Assembly: GCA_934661735.1 (NCBI GenBank)
Contig: CAKUJN010000118.1
Span: 1-5,155, forward strand
DNA from: an uncultured Oscillospiraceae bacterium
GTDB taxonomy: Bacteria; Bacillota; Clostridia; Oscillospirales; Oscillospiraceae
Length of the DNA: 5,155 nucleotides
Reading direction: 5' to 3'
The notes under the pieces were generated by a model, which was not told where the DNA came from, did not search any database, and saw only the letters and a program-made list of their open reading frames with translations. A program made the position numbers and the translations under genes. Of the stretch, positions 1 to 5,155 are shown in pieces; position 1 is the stretch's first letter, and each line of letters opens with the position of its first letter.

Positions 1-446
1 ATCTGAAGCACAATCCCGCCTCGCGCCGCATCCTGACGAACCTCTACAACCACCACGACCTGCACGGAATGGCGCTTGCGCCGTGTGCATACTCCATGAC
101 GTTCAATGTCAGCGGCTATACGCTCAATGCGATTTTGAACCAGCGCAGTCAGGATATGCTGACGGCCAACAACTGGAACGTGGTCCAGTACGCCGTGCTG
201 GTGCACATGATGGCGCAGGTTTCCGGCCTTGAGGCGGGGGAGCTGGTGCACGTCATCGCCGACTGCCACATCTACGACCGGCATGTGCCGCTGGTGGAGA
301 AAATGCTGGAGAATCCACAGTATCCCGCGCCGCAGTTTGTGATGGACAAAAGCATCACCGACTTCTATCAGTTCACAGCGGACAGTTTCCGGATGGAGAA
401 CTACCGGTATTCGCCGTTTGACGAGAAGATTCCCGTCGCAATCTGA
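1..446 (+). CDS. thyA: Thymidylate synthase ThyA, C-terminal part (5' end outside window)
   Basis: Reductive methylation of dUMP to dTMP using 5,10-methylene-tetrahydrofolate, with release of dihydrofolate; cytosolic. The reading frame is open from base 3, so 147 codons are visible and the N-terminal part (probably well over 100 residues) lies upstream. Visible motifs in order: the Arg-Arg pair at bases 24-29 that in the family contacts the dUMP phosphate across the dimer; LAPC with the catalytic nucleophile Cys at 84-86; QRSQD (141-155), giving the Arg, Ser and Asp of the nucleotide site; the conserved Asn at 177-179; HxY (His 267-269, Tyr 273-275), which binds the deoxyribose; and the family-typical C-terminus PVAI. 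The segment around NLYNHHDLHGMALAPC differs from the E. coli protein and resembles clostridial ThyA. folA follows after 9 bases, the classic thyA-folA pairing, which recycles the dihydrofolate made here. The identification is firm; only the 5' boundary is missing. Confidence 0.96.
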   Translation, partial: LKHNPASRRILTNLYNHHDLHGMALAPCAYSMTFNVSGYTLNAILNQRSQDMLTANNWNVVQYAVLVHMMAQVSGLEAGELVHVIADCHIYDRHVPLVEKMLENPQYPAPQFVMDKSITDFYQFTADSFRMENYRYSPFDEKIPVAI

Positions 447-455
447 GGTACGCGC

Positions 456-971
456 ATGAATCTGATTGTAAATGTCACGGAAAACTGGGGAATCGGCTTT
501 GAAAACCGCCTGCTGGTCAGCATTTCTGCCGATCTGCGGCGCTTCCGCCGGCTGACCGAGGGCAAAACCGTAATTCTCGGGCGAAAAACGCTTGAGACCT
601 TTCCTGGCGGCCGGCCGCTGAAAAACCGGACGAACATCATCCTGACCGCAAATCCGGATTTTACCGCAGAGGGCGCGATGATTGCGCACGGACAGGACGA
701 ACTGTTCCACCTGCTTCGGATGCTTCCGCGCGGCGAGCTGTGCGTGATCGGCGGGGCAAGCGTGTACCGCCTGCTGCTGGACTACTGTGATACGGCACAG
801 GTGACAAAAACTTATGTAAACATGGAGGCCGACGCATTCCTTCCGGATCTGGACAGGTTGGAAAACTGGAAAATTCAAAGCGAATCCGAAGTATACGATG
901 AAAACGGAATCCGCTTTCAATATGTTGATTATGTAAACTTGTCGCCGAAAGCGTTTCCGGCGGAACGATGA
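456..971 (+). CDS. folA: Dihydrofolate reductase
   Basis: NADPH-dependent reduction of dihydrofolate to tetrahydrofolate, regenerating the cofactor oxidised by ThyA; cytosolic. The 171 residues fit a single-domain DHFR (about 160-170). Visible: N-terminal strand and Met20-type loop (residues 1-20, WGIGFENRLL); SADL with the catalytic acid Asp26 (E. coli Asp27); VILGRKTLETFPGGRPL (39-55), the NADPH-binding GR motif and following loop; TNIILT (59-64); the cofactor-binding IGGASVY (98-104); and ADAFLPDLD near the C-terminus. The Trp found at E. coli position 22 is Val21 here and the neighbouring Pro is Leu, a variant I recall from clostridial DHFRs. The ATG lies 9 bases after the thyA stop; only a weak GAGGT (445-449) overlapping that stop could act as ribosome site, which suggests translational coupling. 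The last ~100 bases are more AT-rich than the rest. The RibD C-terminal fold is the only close alternative and is disfavoured by the Met20/Asp26 region. Confidence 0.95.
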   Translation: MNLIVNVTENWGIGFENRLLVSISADLRRFRRLTEGKTVILGRKTLETFPGGRPLKNRTNIILTANPDFTAEGAMIAHGQDELFHLLRMLPRGELCVIGGASVYRLLLDYCDTAQVTKTYVNMEADAFLPDLDRLENWKIQSESEVYDENGIRFQYVDYVNLSPKAFPAER

Positions 972-974
972 GAT

Positions 975-981
975 AAAGGAA
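975..981 (+). promoter_or_regulatory. Ribosome binding site of the DEAD-box helicase gene
   Basis: AAAGGAA sits just after the folA stop. Two in-frame ATGs follow, at 982 and 988. The purine core ends 1-2 bases before the first and 7 bases before the second. Only the second spacing suits initiation, so this site argues for the start at 988 (MEQNITF) rather than 982 (MSMEQ). Confidence 0.7.
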
Positions 982-987
982 ATGAGT

Positions 988-2181
988 ATGGAGCAGAACA
1001 TCACATTCAGCGACCTCGGGCTTTCGCCCGAGATTTTGCAGGCGCTTGAGAAAAAGGGCTACGGCTACCCGACGCGCATTCAGGCGGAGGCCATCGGCCC
1101 GCTGATGCAGTGGAAGGACGTCATCGCCAAAGCGCCCACCGGTACGGGCAAGACGTTTGCGTTCGGCATCCCGATGATCGAGCATATCGACGCCGAGGCA
1201 GAGGAGCTTCAGGGCCTGATTCTCGCGCCGACGCGCGAGCTCGCCATCCAGATCGGTGACGAGCTGCGCGGCCTTCTGGCGTTTTACAAGAACATCCGCG
1301 TCGCGGTCGTCTACGGCGGCGCGAAGATTGAAAACCAGATCAAACAGCTGCAAAAGAACCCACAGATCGTCGTGGCGACGCCCGGCCGTCTGATGGACCA
1401 CTATAAGCGCAAGACCCTCCGTCTGGACAAGGTCAAAACGGTCATTCTGGACGAGGCCGACCGGATGCTGGACATGGGCTTCTTCGACGATGTGACGAAG
1501 ATCATCGAAAAGGTCAAAAACCGCCGCAATCTCGGCCTGTTTTCCGCAACCATTTCGCAGGAGGTCATGACCGTCTCGTGGATGTACCAGCGCGACGAGG
1601 TGGAGATCACCGTCCCCGCCGATCAGGAAAACCGTCCCGATATCGACCAGTACTCCCTGACGGTCTCTCCGCTGGAAAAGCCGGACGCGGTGCTGCGGCT
1701 TCTGCGGACGATGCGTCTCGAGCGGACGATCATCTTCTGCAACACCAAGGTCATGTGTCAGCGCCTGACCGACGATCTGCGCCGCGCGGGCGTGGACGCC
1801 GACTGCCTGCACGGCGATATCCGGCAGGCCACGCGCGAAAAGACCATGCGCACGTTCAAGGACGGAAAGCTGCCGGTCCTCATCGCGACGGACGTTGCCT
1901 CGCGCGGCATCGACGTGGACGACGTGGACTGCGTCATCAACTATGACGTGCCGGAGGAAAACGAATACTACATTCACCGCATCGGCCGCACCGGCCGCGC
2001 GAAGAAAAAGGGCATGGCCTTTTCCATCATCGGCAACTTCCCCGAGCAGGCAAAGCTCGATGAGATTGCAAAATACTCGCACTATCAGGTGCAGCGCGTC
2101 AAATTTCTGGACGACGGCACGCTGGTTGCGGACGAGCCGGCGAAAAAGCCGAAGCCCGCGCCGCGCAGGCGCTTCCGTTGA
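988..2181 (+). CDS. DEAD-box ATP-dependent RNA helicase, compact RhlE/CshA-like
   Basis: ATP-driven unwinding or remodelling of RNA duplexes, typically in ribosome assembly, mRNA decay or cold adaptation; which RNA it acts on cannot be read here. The 397 residues contain the full superfamily 2 core. Numbering from the ATG at 988: Q motif (FSDLGLSPEIL through the PTRIQAEAI Gln, about 7-36); motif I APTGTGKT (49-56); Ia PTRELA; GG in VYGGA; Ib TPGRL; motif II DEAD (155-158); motif III SAT (186-188); IV TIIFCNT; V IATDVASRGIDV; VI HRIGRTGR (330-337). No catalytic residue is missing. The protein stops soon after the second RecA domain, with a short basic tail rich in Lys, Pro and Arg (ending RRRFR) instead of an RNA-binding domain such as DbpA or CshA carry. 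The start at 988 is preferred over 982 because of ribosome-site spacing. It sits 16 bases after folA, and its stop overlaps the start of the next gene by 4 bases. Function certain at family level; paralogue name not assigned. Confidence 0.95.
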   Translation: MEQNITFSDLGLSPEILQALEKKGYGYPTRIQAEAIGPLMQWKDVIAKAPTGTGKTFAFGIPMIEHIDAEAEELQGLILAPTRELAIQIGDELRGLLAFYKNIRVAVVYGGAKIENQIKQLQKNPQIVVATPGRLMDHYKRKTLRLDKVKTVILDEADRMLDMGFFDDVTKIIEKVKNRRNLGLFSATISQEVMTVSWMYQRDEVEITVPADQENRPDIDQYSLTVSPLEKPDAVLRLLRTMRLERTIIFCNTKVMCQRLTDDLRRAGVDADCLHGDIRQATREKTMRTFKDGKLPVLIATDVASRGIDVDDVDCVINYDVPEENEYYIHRIGRTGRAKKKGMAFSIIGNFPEQAKLDEIAKYSHYQVQRVKFLDDGTLVADEPAKKPKPAPRRRFR

Positions 2182-3062
2182 CCGCGGGCGAACGCGGCGT
2201 GTTGCTTCTGTGCGCGTCGCTTGCACCGGACGACCGGCCGCTGAGTATGGCGCAGTTCCGCGAGCTTTCGCTGCGCGCGCAGGCGCACGGCGCGCCGGAG
2301 GGCGATCTGTCCGCCGAGCTGCGGCACGCCGATCTCCGGCGCCTCGGCTATGACGGCGAGGCCGCCGAGCGAATTCTCCGGCTGCTCTCGCGCGAGCGCG
2401 CGCTCGAGCGTTCGCTTGCCGAGGCCGAGCGGCTGGGAATCGTGCCGCTGACGCGCATTTCCGCGGCCTATCCGACCCAGCTGGCGCGCCGGCTTGGAAC
2501 GTCGTGTCCGCCGGCGCTGTTCTGCCGCGGCGAAATGCTGCTTTTGCAGCGCGACTGCGTATCGCTTGTCGGCTCGCGCGCGCTGCGCGAGGGCGGGCGG
2601 CGCTTTGCCCAGCGCGCGGGACAGCTCTGCGCCCAGGAGGGGCATGTGCTCGTCTCCGGCGGCGCGGAGGGCGCGGACACAGCCGCGCAGGAGGCGTGCC
2701 TTGCCTCCGGCGGGAGCGTAATCGTCTTTACGGCGGGGCGGCTCTGTGACTGCGCCCCGCGCGAACGCGTGCTGTATGTATCCGAGGGCGGCTGGCGCCT
2801 CCCGTTTTCCACACCGCGCGCCATGTCGCGCAACCGCCTGATTCACGCCATGGGCGAAAAGACGCTCGTCGCACAGACGGGCTACGGCTCCGGCGGGACA
2901 TGGAACGGAACGCTGGACAATCTGCGCCGCGGATACAGCCCCGTGTTTATCTGCGACGACGGAAGCGAGGGTGCGCGTGCGCTCATCGCGCGCGGCGCGG
3001 AGCCTGTGAACGGGCTTCACAGCCTTGCGCAGCTCACGCCGCGCCAGGCGTCGTTTCTGTAA
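2178..3062 (+). CDS. DprA/Smf-like SLOG (Rossmann) protein without winged-helix domain
   Basis: Relative of DprA, which in transformable bacteria binds incoming single-stranded DNA and loads RecA. The 294 residues show an N-terminal helical region (1-90, SAM/HhH-like), then a Rossmann core: YPTQLARRLG and PPALFCRG (99-118), the strand and glycine loop SLVGSR (129-134), SGGAEGADTAAQ (160-171, matching the DprA SGxAxGID..AH motif), YVSEGG (200-205) and SRNRLIHAMG (217-226, matching RNRxIAxLS). Two things differ from standard DprA (about 360 aa): the usual SGSLxTAxxA helix is replaced by YGSGGTWNGTLDNLRRG (236-252), and the protein ends without the C-terminal winged helix. It may therefore be a DprA paralogue rather than the competence protein; this is inference. 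Start: TTG at 2178 overlaps the helicase stop (TTGA) with no clear ribosome site, implying coupling; GTG 2199 and ATG 2247 are alternatives, but the residues they would drop (ERGVLLLCASL) look like family N-terminus. Followed by a terminator. Confidence 0.88.
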   Translation: MTAGERGVLLLCASLAPDDRPLSMAQFRELSLRAQAHGAPEGDLSAELRHADLRRLGYDGEAAERILRLLSRERALERSLAEAERLGIVPLTRISAAYPTQLARRLGTSCPPALFCRGEMLLLQRDCVSLVGSRALREGGRRFAQRAGQLCAQEGHVLVSGGAEGADTAAQEACLASGGSVIVFTAGRLCDCAPRERVLYVSEGGWRLPFSTPRAMSRNRLIHAMGEKTLVAQTGYGSGGTWNGTLDNLRRGYSPVFICDDGSEGARALIARGAEPVNGLHSLAQLTPRQASFL

Positions 3063-3078
3063 TGCAAAGTGCATCGAT

Positions 3079-3115
3079 ACCGGCGGACGGCCGTGCCGTC
3101 CGGCGGTTGCTTTTT
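3079..3115 (+). terminator. Intrinsic terminator closing the thyA-folA-helicase-dprA-like operon
   Basis: An inverted repeat of 13 positions (3079-3091 with 3095-3107) forms 12 pairs with one G-G mismatch (3083/3103) and a 3-base loop CGT. It is followed by TGCTTTTT (3108-3115). The stem is very GC-rich and starts 17 bases after the dprA-like stop codon. There is no A-tract on the left side, so it should work only on the + strand. Confidence 0.85.
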
Positions 3116-3135
3116 CCGGCGATCTGTCGTATAAT
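3107..3135 (+). promoter_or_regulatory. Sigma-A type promoter for the glmS transcript
   Basis: A perfect -10 box TATAAT (3130-3135) stands exactly 17 bases after a weak -35 box TTGCTT (3107-3112, 3 of 6 matches to TTGACA). Transcription would start near 3141-3143, about 42 bases before the ribozyme cleavage site. The -35 box begins on the last stem base of the upstream terminator and uses its U-tract, so the two signals share bases. The -10 box and spacing are strong; the -35 is the weak part. Confidence 0.75.
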
Positions 3136-3180
3136 AGCGCAGACGCAGAAACAGAAAGGAGGCCATGGAGCAAATCCATC

Positions 3181-3344
3181 ATAAGCGCCGTGTTCCCGCC
3201 CCTGTGCGGGATGACGAGGTGAAGCGTGATCGAAGGTATCGGCGGATGCGCTTCCGTGCGGCTCTGCGCGCGTGACACAGTCAGAAATATGCGGGTAACC
3301 GCAAAACAGAGGGGCTGTGAGCAGGGTACAGGCAAATTGTCTGC
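3181..3344 (+). ncRNA. glmS ribozyme: glmS ribozyme (glucosamine-6-phosphate-activated self-cleaving leader)
   Basis: Cis-acting ribozyme that uses glucosamine-6-phosphate as cofactor to cut its own mRNA; in B. subtilis the 5'-hydroxyl product is then degraded by RNase J1, shutting down glmS. By alignment with the known core, cleavage falls between A3184 and G3185 (A|GCGCC). Pairings I can trace: P1 3194-3199/3206-3211; conserved TGACGAGG (3212-3219); P2 3221-3226/3249-3254; P2.2 pseudoknot 3186-3189/3241-3244; conserved ATCGA (3229-3233) and ATCGGCGG (3238-3245); P3 3255-3260/3267-3272; P4 3276-3280/3315-3319; P4.1 3291-3294/3299-3302 closed by a GTAA tetraloop; and P3.1 pseudoknot 3262-3266 with 3322-3326. 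This is the whole double-pseudoknot fold, with a short P1. The supported core is 3184-3327; the outer limits are approximate. It lies directly upstream of glmS, as expected. Confidence 0.95.
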
Positions 3345-3346
3345 GT

Positions 3347-3375
3347 GTTTGTCCTGAGATTTTATCAGGAGGAAC
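3347..3375 (+). promoter_or_regulatory. Hairpin enclosing the glmS Shine-Dalgarno sequence
   Basis: The segments 3347-3357 and 3365-3375 pair over 11 positions: 10 pairs (one of them G-U) and one G-G mismatch (3351/3371), with a 7-base loop GATTTTA. The inner six pairs (TCCTGA with TCAGGA) are perfect. The whole AGGAGG ribosome site of glmS is inside the right arm. The structure is directly visible. That it limits translation is inference, and it is not part of the standard glmS ribozyme. Confidence 0.6.
3367..3372 (+). promoter_or_regulatory. Ribosome binding site of glmS
   Basis: A consensus AGGAGG lies 11 bases before the ATG at 3384, slightly longer than the usual 5-9. It fixes the glmS start, which is also required by the family because Cys must be residue 2. 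Confidence 0.85.
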
Positions 3376-3383
3376 GGAATAAC

Positions 3384-5155
3384 ATGTGTGGTATCGTAGG
3401 ATACACAGGAAATCAGCAGGCCGCGCCGGTTCTGCTGGACGGTCTGTCCCGTCTGGAATACCGCGGGTATGACTCGGCGGGCGTCTGTGTCGCCGCGGAC
3501 GGGAAGCTTCAGGTTGCAAAGGCCAGAGGCCGGCTTTCCAATCTGGTGGAGATGACCGGCGGCGGCGCGGCGCTGACGGGCACGACCGGCATCGGCCACA
3601 CCCGCTGGGCGACGCACGGCGAGCCGAACGACGTCAACTCCCATCCGCATCTCAGTCAGGACGGCAAATTCGCGCTGGTACATAACGGCATCATCGAGAA
3701 CTATATGCAGCTGCGCCAGTTTCTGGAGGCCAATCACGTCAGCTTTGTCTCTGACACGGACAGCGAGGTCGTGGCCCAGCTGCTTGCGTATTTTTACAGG
3801 CAGACCGGAACGGTCCTCGGCGCGCTGTACATGACGTTGCACCGTGTGGAGGGCGCGTATGCCCTCGGCATCGTCTGCGCCGACAACCCCGCGTGCATCT
3901 ACGCGGCCAGAAAGGACGCGCCGCTGCTCATCGGCTATGGCGAGGGTGAAAATTTCATCGCGTCGGATGTGACCGCACTGGTTAGATACACGCGCGATGT
4001 GTCGTACATGGACGACGGCGAGGTCGCCGTCCTCACGCCCGACAGCGTCACGGTTTTCAATGCCATGGAGCTGCCCGTCGTCAAGGAGCGCCATCACATC
4101 GACTGGGAGATCTCCGCCGCAGAAAAGGGCGGCTATCCGCACTTCATGCTCAAGGAGATCATGGAAGAGCCGGAGGCCGTCCGGCGGACAATCCATCCGC
4201 GCCTGCGTGACGGATGTATCGTCTTTGACGATCTGAAGCTCACGCCCGAGCAGCTTCGCGCAGTCGACCGCATTTCCATTGTCGCCTGCGGCTCGTCCTA
4301 TCACGTCGGCGTGATCGGAAAATACAATCTGGAAAAGCTGACGCGGATTCCGGTCGAGGTGACGCTTGCCTCCGAATTCCGCTACTGCGACCCGATTCTG
4401 ACGGAGCATACGCTGGTCATTGTCATCAGCCAGTCCGGCGAGACGCTGGATACCATGGCGGCGCTGCGCGAGGCAAAATCCCGTGGTGCGCGCATTTTGT
4501 CCATCGTCAACGTGGTGGGGAGCTCCATTGCGCGCGAATCGGACGATGTGCTGTACACATGGGCGGGTCCGGAAATTGCCGTCGCCACGACCAAGGCGTA
4601 CTCCACGCAGCTGATTCTGCTGGATATGCTGTGCATTTACCTTGCGGATGTGCGCGGGATGCTTGCGCCGGAGCGCTATGCGGCGCTGACGGCCGAGCTC
4701 GGACGCCTGCCGGAAAAAATGGAGGAGATTCTATCCGACTGCGCCCAGATTCAGCATGACGCGTCGCTGTACTTCAACCACAATTCCATTTTCTTCATCG
4801 GCCGCAATCTGGATTATGCCCTGGGACTTGAGGGCTCGCTGAAGCTCAAGGAGATTTCGTATATTCACTCCGAGGCCTACGCCTCGGGCGAGCTGAAGCA
4901 CGGCACCATCTCTCTAATCGAGGAGGGAACGCTGGTCGTCGCGCTGGGCGCCTATGCGCCGCTGTTTGACAAGGCGATGAGCAACGTCGTTGAGGTCAAG
5001 TCCCGCGGCGCGCAGGTTCTGGCCCTGACGACGGTCTCGCTGCGGGAGCAGATGGCCAGAAACGCAGACGCGGTTCTGACCATTCCGGACACGGAGGACC
5101 TGTTCCTTCCGTCGCTGGGCGTGATTCCGCTTCAGCTGTTTGCGTATTACGTCGC
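3384..5155 (+). CDS. glmS: Glutamine:fructose-6-phosphate aminotransferase (isomerizing), 3' end outside window
   Basis: Makes glucosamine-6-phosphate from fructose-6-phosphate and glutamine, the first committed step toward UDP-GlcNAc, peptidoglycan and other amino sugars; cytosolic. The frame is open from ATG 3384 to the window end: 590 full codons of about 608-610 expected, so roughly 20 C-terminal residues (including the family's conserved C-terminal Lys) are missing. Glutaminase (Ntn) domain: nucleophile Cys2 in MCGIVGY, exposed after Met removal; HTRWATHG with Arg74/Trp75; HNG with Asn101-Gly102; SDTDSE with Asp126. Isomerase half with two SIS domains: CGSSYHVG (Cys302), SQSGETLDT (from 349), TTKAYSTQ, and LKLKEISYIHSEAYASGELKHGT, holding the catalytic Lys/Glu/His set. 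HGT in place of E. coli HGP matches Bacillus-type GlmS. Expression is under its own promoter and the upstream ribozyme, which responds to the enzyme's product. No frameshift or missing catalytic residue seen. Confidence 0.97.
   Translation, partial: MCGIVGYTGNQQAAPVLLDGLSRLEYRGYDSAGVCVAADGKLQVAKARGRLSNLVEMTGGGAALTGTTGIGHTRWATHGEPNDVNSHPHLSQDGKFALVHNGIIENYMQLRQFLEANHVSFVSDTDSEVVAQLLAYFYRQTGTVLGALYMTLHRVEGAYALGIVCADNPACIYAARKDAPLLIGYGEGENFIASDVTALVRYTRDVSYMDDGEVAVLTPDSVTVFNAMELPVVKERHHIDWEISAAEKGGYPHFMLKEIMEEPEAVRRTIHPRLRDGCIVFDDLKLTPEQLRAVDRISIVACGSSYHVGVIGKYNLEKLTRIPVEVTLASEFRYCDPILTEHTLVIVISQSGETLDTMAALREAKSRGARILSIVNVVGSSIARESDDVLYTWAGPEIAVATTKAYSTQLILLDMLCIYLADVRGMLAPERYAALTAELGRLPEKMEEILSDCAQIQHDASLYFNHNSIFFIGRNLDYALGLEGSLKLKEISYIHSEAYASGELKHGTISLIEEGTLVVALGAYAPLFDKAMSNVVEVKSRGAQVLALTTVSLREQMARNADAVLTIPDTEDLFLPSLGVIPLQLFAYYV

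Noticed and set aside
858..935. AT-richer end of folA as a promoter for the helicase
   Set aside because: TTGGAA (858) and TATACG (892) are 28 bases apart and no other pair has 16-18 base spacing with good matches.
982..987. ATG 982 as helicase start
   Set aside because: Only 1-2 bases from the ribosome site; ATG 988 has proper spacing and the family N-terminus is unaffected.
661..2226. 521-codon open frame on the minus strand
   Set aside because: It lies opposite folA and the helicase, both with full motif sets. GC-rich third positions suppress stops on the opposite strand, and the translation shows no recognisable domain.
2494..3222. Several short plus-strand ORFs rich in Arg and Ala over the DprA-like gene and leader
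   Set aside because: They are out-of-frame readings of the DprA-like gene or non-coding leader, with low-complexity translations typical of GC-rich shadows.
3165..3275. 36-codon ORF as a real gene
   Set aside because: It overlaps the ribozyme core, whose conserved RNA motifs explain the sequence, and start spacing is only 2 bases. Kept as a finding, not as a CDS.
2085..4409. 774-codon open frame on the minus strand
   Set aside because: It crosses the DprA-like gene, the terminator, promoter, ribozyme and half of glmS. No family resemblance; a composition artefact.
3997..4759. Short ORFs on both strands inside glmS
   Set aside because: The glmS frame is continuous with all catalytic motifs; the others are shadows, and there is no frameshift.

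Overview
The window comes from a GC-rich member of the Firmicutes, most likely a gut Clostridia / Oscillospirales-type bacterium. This rests on three observations: a glmS ribozyme leader (a Gram-positive trait), ThyA, DHFR and GlmS proteins of clostridial flavour, and GC-rich third codon positions. No species can be named from the sequence alone. All genes are on the + strand.

Region 1 (1-3062) is a tightly packed run of four genes with gaps of 9 and 10-16 bases and one 4-base overlap, so it is probably one transcript. It holds the C-terminal part of thymidylate synthase (thyA, cut by the left edge), dihydrofolate reductase (folA), a compact DEAD-box RNA helicase, and a DprA-like protein of the SLOG/Rossmann class. 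ThyA makes dTMP and releases dihydrofolate, and FolA reduces that back to tetrahydrofolate, so the first two genes form one metabolic cycle. The helicase and DprA-like protein are nucleic-acid proteins with no obvious biochemical link to folate. The DprA-like protein is the least understood gene here: it lacks the C-terminal winged-helix domain and has a divergent end to its Rossmann domain.

Region 2 (3063-3383) is a 321-base non-coding stretch dense with signals. In order it holds a strong intrinsic terminator closing region 1, a sigma-A-type promoter whose -35 box overlaps the terminator tail, a short leader with an orphan Shine-Dalgarno sequence, a complete glmS ribozyme, and a hairpin that buries the glmS Shine-Dalgarno sequence.

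Region 3 (3384-5155) is glmS, glutamine:fructose-6-phosphate aminotransferase, the first enzyme of amino-sugar and cell-wall precursor synthesis. It is cut by the right edge with roughly 20 residues missing. Its product, glucosamine-6-phosphate, is the cofactor that makes the ribozyme cut its own mRNA, closing a feedback loop. No mobile element, CRISPR array, tRNA or rRNA was seen. The most interesting unexplained items are the SD-sequestering hairpin behind the ribozyme and the winged-helix-less DprA-like protein.
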